A stretch of DNA of 64,000 nt. Origin: Lachnospiraceae bacterium (GTDB lineage Bacteria > Bacillota > Clostridia > Lachnospirales > Lachnospiraceae). Positions 61,884 to 64,000 of the stretch are shown here, piece after piece. Location of the stretch: assembly GCA_017470985.1 (NCBI GenBank), contig JAFUXA010000012.1:1-64000 (forward strand), in the 5' to 3' direction. The translations under genes were made by a program, and so were the position numbers. Below the pieces are notes generated by a model, which was not told where the DNA came from, did no database searches, and was given only the letters and a program-made list of their open reading frames with translations. The first letter of the stretch is position 1; each line of letters opens with the position of its first letter.

Positions 61884-64000
61884 ATGAAAGCTGTGAATTT
61901 AAAGTGCGAGCATATGCGAGAACCTATGGGCATTGACTTTGCTAATCCAACCCTGAGCTGGAACTGTCAGGGGGGAGTGACACAGAAAGCATATGAGGTG
62001 ATTGTAAAATGTGCGGATGATGTAGTATATGATTCAGGGAAAATACAGTCGTCTGCTATGCAAATGAAATATCCTAATCAACTTCAAAGCCGTCAGAAGC
62101 TTACATGGCAGGTTAAGCTGTGGGATGAAAATGATATGGAGGAAACATCCGAAGAAGCAACTTTTGAAATGGGACTTTTGGATGTAAATGACTGGCAGGC
62201 TAAGTGGATTAATCCGGAGGAGAAGACAGAACCTGAGACAATTGCTCCTGTCAGCTATTTGCGCAAGAGCGTACATATTGATCAGGCTTCAAATGCGAGA
62301 CTCTATGTTACTGCACATGGAATCTATGAAGTGAGTATAAATGGCAAGAGAGTTGGAGATTTTGTATTAGCTCCAGGAACTGCCAATTATGATAAATATA
62401 TGCCATATCAGACTTATGATGTGACAGGGCTCTTGCAGTCGGGAGACAATGAAATTGAGGTTGCTATTGCAGATGGTTGGTATAGAAGTTATTCCGGTGT
62501 AGACGGAGATAGAAATTTATTTGGAACAGAGTTGGCGCTTCTCTTACAGTTGGAAAATGATGACCAGGTTGTATGTGTGTCAGATGAATCTTGGGAAGCT
62601 ACACAGGAAGGACCTCTCAGAGAAGCTGATATGCAAAAGGGTGAAATCTATGATGCATCCAAGGAGGAACTGACAGGATGGCATGGAGTGAAGGTGGCTG
62701 ATATTTCTATGGCAGAACTTGGTGCATCCAACACTGTGCCAATTGTGGAGCAAGAACATTTCACAGGAAAACTTATTAAGACTCCAAACGGTCAGCAGGT
62801 AATTGATTACGGTCAGAATCTGGCAGGATATATTGAATTTACAGTAACAGCACATGCTGGCGACAAAATCGTATTGACTCATGGTGAGGCTTTGGATGAA
62901 AATGGTAATTTCACTCAGGAAAATTTCCAGGATAGAAAGCGCCATAAAGGTGGCGGAACAGATCAGCGCGTGACATATATTTGTAAGGAAGGGGAGAACC
63001 ACTACAAGACTAAGTTCTCTATCTGGGGATTCCAGTATGCCCTTGTGGAGACAGATGTTGACTTGTCAGATGCCACATTTACATCAATTGCAGTATACTC
63101 ACAGATGGATGATATTGGCGAGTTTACCTGCGGCAATGAGGATGTGAACAAGCTGGTTCACAATTCAATCTGGAGTCAGAAGTCTAACTTCTGTGATGTT
63201 CCTACGGATTGCCCTACTCGTGAGCGAGCTGGTTGGACAGGAGACGCAGGAGTCTATGTTGATACAGGAATATATTTAGAGGATGCTTATCCAGTATATA
63301 GAAAGTGGTTGAAGGAATGTAGATTGCTTCAGGACAAGGAAGGCAAGGTGGCAAATATTGCTCCGTTGAACAGTAAACCAAGCTTCTTCACGGGGCTGCT
63401 TATGGGTTCAACTGGTTGGGGTGATGCCTGCATTATTGTGCCATATGCTCTGTACAAGCGATACAATGACATCTCAATTCTGGAAGAGAATTATGATATG
63501 ATGCAGAAATGGTATTCATATCTGGAGAGCCGTGCGAAGAAGAGCGACATCAAGAAAATCTTCAAGAAGAAGAGCCCATATAGAAAATATATTATTGAGA
63601 CAGGAATAGACTATGGAGAGTGGTGTGAGCCGGGAGTGGATTCCGCTGCAATGATGGGCAAGACTCCGGTGGAATCAGCCACAGCATATTTCGCAAAATC
63701 TGGTCAGCTGTTATCAGAAATCGCAGAGATTTTAGGACATGAAGAGGATGCAAATCACTATAGAGAAGTGGCGGACAATGCTCGCAAGGGATATATTGAC
63801 GCATGCACAGAGGATGGCAAAATCTCTGGTGAGAGAATGGCTCCATATGTTCGCGCAATAGAATTTGGGTTGTTGGATGATAACCAGACACAGGCTGCTG
63901 TTGAGGATTTGAATAAATTGGTTGAGGCCAACAACTATCATCTGAATACAGGATTCCTTAGCACTCCATTTCTCTGTAAGGTTCTTGCGGAAAATGGTCA
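61884..64000 (+). CDS. Alpha-L-rhamnosidase (GH78), 3' end beyond the window
   Basis: An open frame of at least 705 codons starting at ATG 61884 behind GAGAGGAG and running off the end. The N-terminal Ig-like and rhamnosidase-N domains (about 1-330) show WINPEE and LRKSVHI. The concanavalin-like domain is followed by the (alpha/alpha)6 barrel with the GH78 hallmark PTDCPTRERAGWTGDAGVY near residues 439-457, containing the catalytic acid. No signal peptide, so intracellular. It removes rhamnose from plant glycosides or pectin side chains. Confidence 0.9.
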   Translation, partial: MKAVNLKCEHMREPMGIDFANPTLSWNCQGGVTQKAYEVIVKCADDVVYDSGKIQSSAMQMKYPNQLQSRQKLTWQVKLWDENDMEETSEEATFEMGLLDVNDWQAKWINPEEKTEPETIAPVSYLRKSVHIDQASNARLYVTAHGIYEVSINGKRVGDFVLAPGTANYDKYMPYQTYDVTGLLQSGDNEIEVAIADGWYRSYSGVDGDRNLFGTELALLLQLENDDQVVCVSDESWEATQEGPLREADMQKGEIYDASKEELTGWHGVKVADISMAELGASNTVPIVEQEHFTGKLIKTPNGQQVIDYGQNLAGYIEFTVTAHAGDKIVLTHGEALDENGNFTQENFQDRKRHKGGGTDQRVTYICKEGENHYKTKFSIWGFQYALVETDVDLSDATFTSIAVYSQMDDIGEFTCGNEDVNKLVHNSIWSQKSNFCDVPTDCPTRERAGWTGDAGVYVDTGIYLEDAYPVYRKWLKECRLLQDKEGKVANIAPLNSKPSFFTGLLMGSTGWGDACIIVPYALYKRYNDISILEENYDMMQKWYSYLESRAKKSDIKKIFKKKSPYRKYIIETGIDYGEWCEPGVDSAAMMGKTPVESATAYFAKSGQLLSEIAEILGHEEDANHYREVADNARKGYIDACTEDGKISGERMAPYVRAIEFGLLDDNQTQAAVEDLNKLVEANNYHLNTGFLSTPFLCKVLAENG

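Overview
The window reads as chromosome of a flagellated, low-G+C Gram-positive anaerobe, most likely a member of the Lachnospiraceae (Butyrivibrio/Pseudobutyrivibrio/Roseburia type). Reasons: A+T-rich coding, strong AGGAGG ribosome sites, sigma-D-type flagellar promoters, plant-glycan enzymes, GlpP-type antitermination and a SEC-C methionine aminopeptidase. Genus is not fixed by the sequence.

Layout. 1-136: tRNA-Phe (3' part only) and tRNA-Gly. 252-6093: housekeeping and envelope genes (split chromate transporter, zinc-ribbon protein, murI, cation/proton antiporter, glpP antiterminator, CapA-like phosphoesterase). 6231-13150: a sugar-utilisation island of visibly higher G+C (GH2 glycosidase, CE4-like deacetylase, SGNH esterase, AraC regulator, GPH-type transporter). 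13480-16555: a glycerol-3-phosphate dehydrogenase-like operon (GlpA-like, FAD oxidoreductase, DUF1667) whose leader holds a strong promoter followed by an intrinsic terminator, a likely target of the GlpP encoded at 4176. 16928-35037: regulators (WYL, XRE, TetR, MarR), hpf, RNase H, M15 peptidase, mnmA, murG, a class A PBP, glucokinase, tRNA-Pro, a heterodimeric ABC exporter, an NlpC/P60 hydrolase and map.

35171-57085 is a flagellar filament and flagellin-glycosylation locus: a CgeB-like glycosyltransferase, flaG-fliD-fliS-FlgN-like, two nearly identical flagellins each with its own sigma-D promoter, two Maf (DUF115) glycosyltransferases, then a pseudaminic acid operon. That operon has pseB, pseC, pseF, pseI and pseG, but no GNAT-type pseH. 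Where pseH would be expected sits a self-contained 2-oxoacid-dehydrogenase module: a fused E1 alpha-beta, an E2-like protein in which the usual catalytic domain is replaced by a NeuD/PglD-type hexapeptide acyltransferase, a lipoate-protein ligase and a dihydrolipoamide dehydrogenase. The inferred system oxidatively decarboxylates a 2-oxoacid, carries the acyl group on a lipoyl arm, and passes it directly to the amino sugar without free acyl-CoA. This is the main discovery candidate of the window.

57086-64000: a possible small antisense RNA with remnants of a type I toxin-antitoxin locus, an XRE regulator, an unusual Gfo/Idh-GDPD fusion, a protein made of about 26 near-identical heptads, a membrane-anchored GDPD and the start of a GH78 alpha-L-rhamnosidase cut by the window end.
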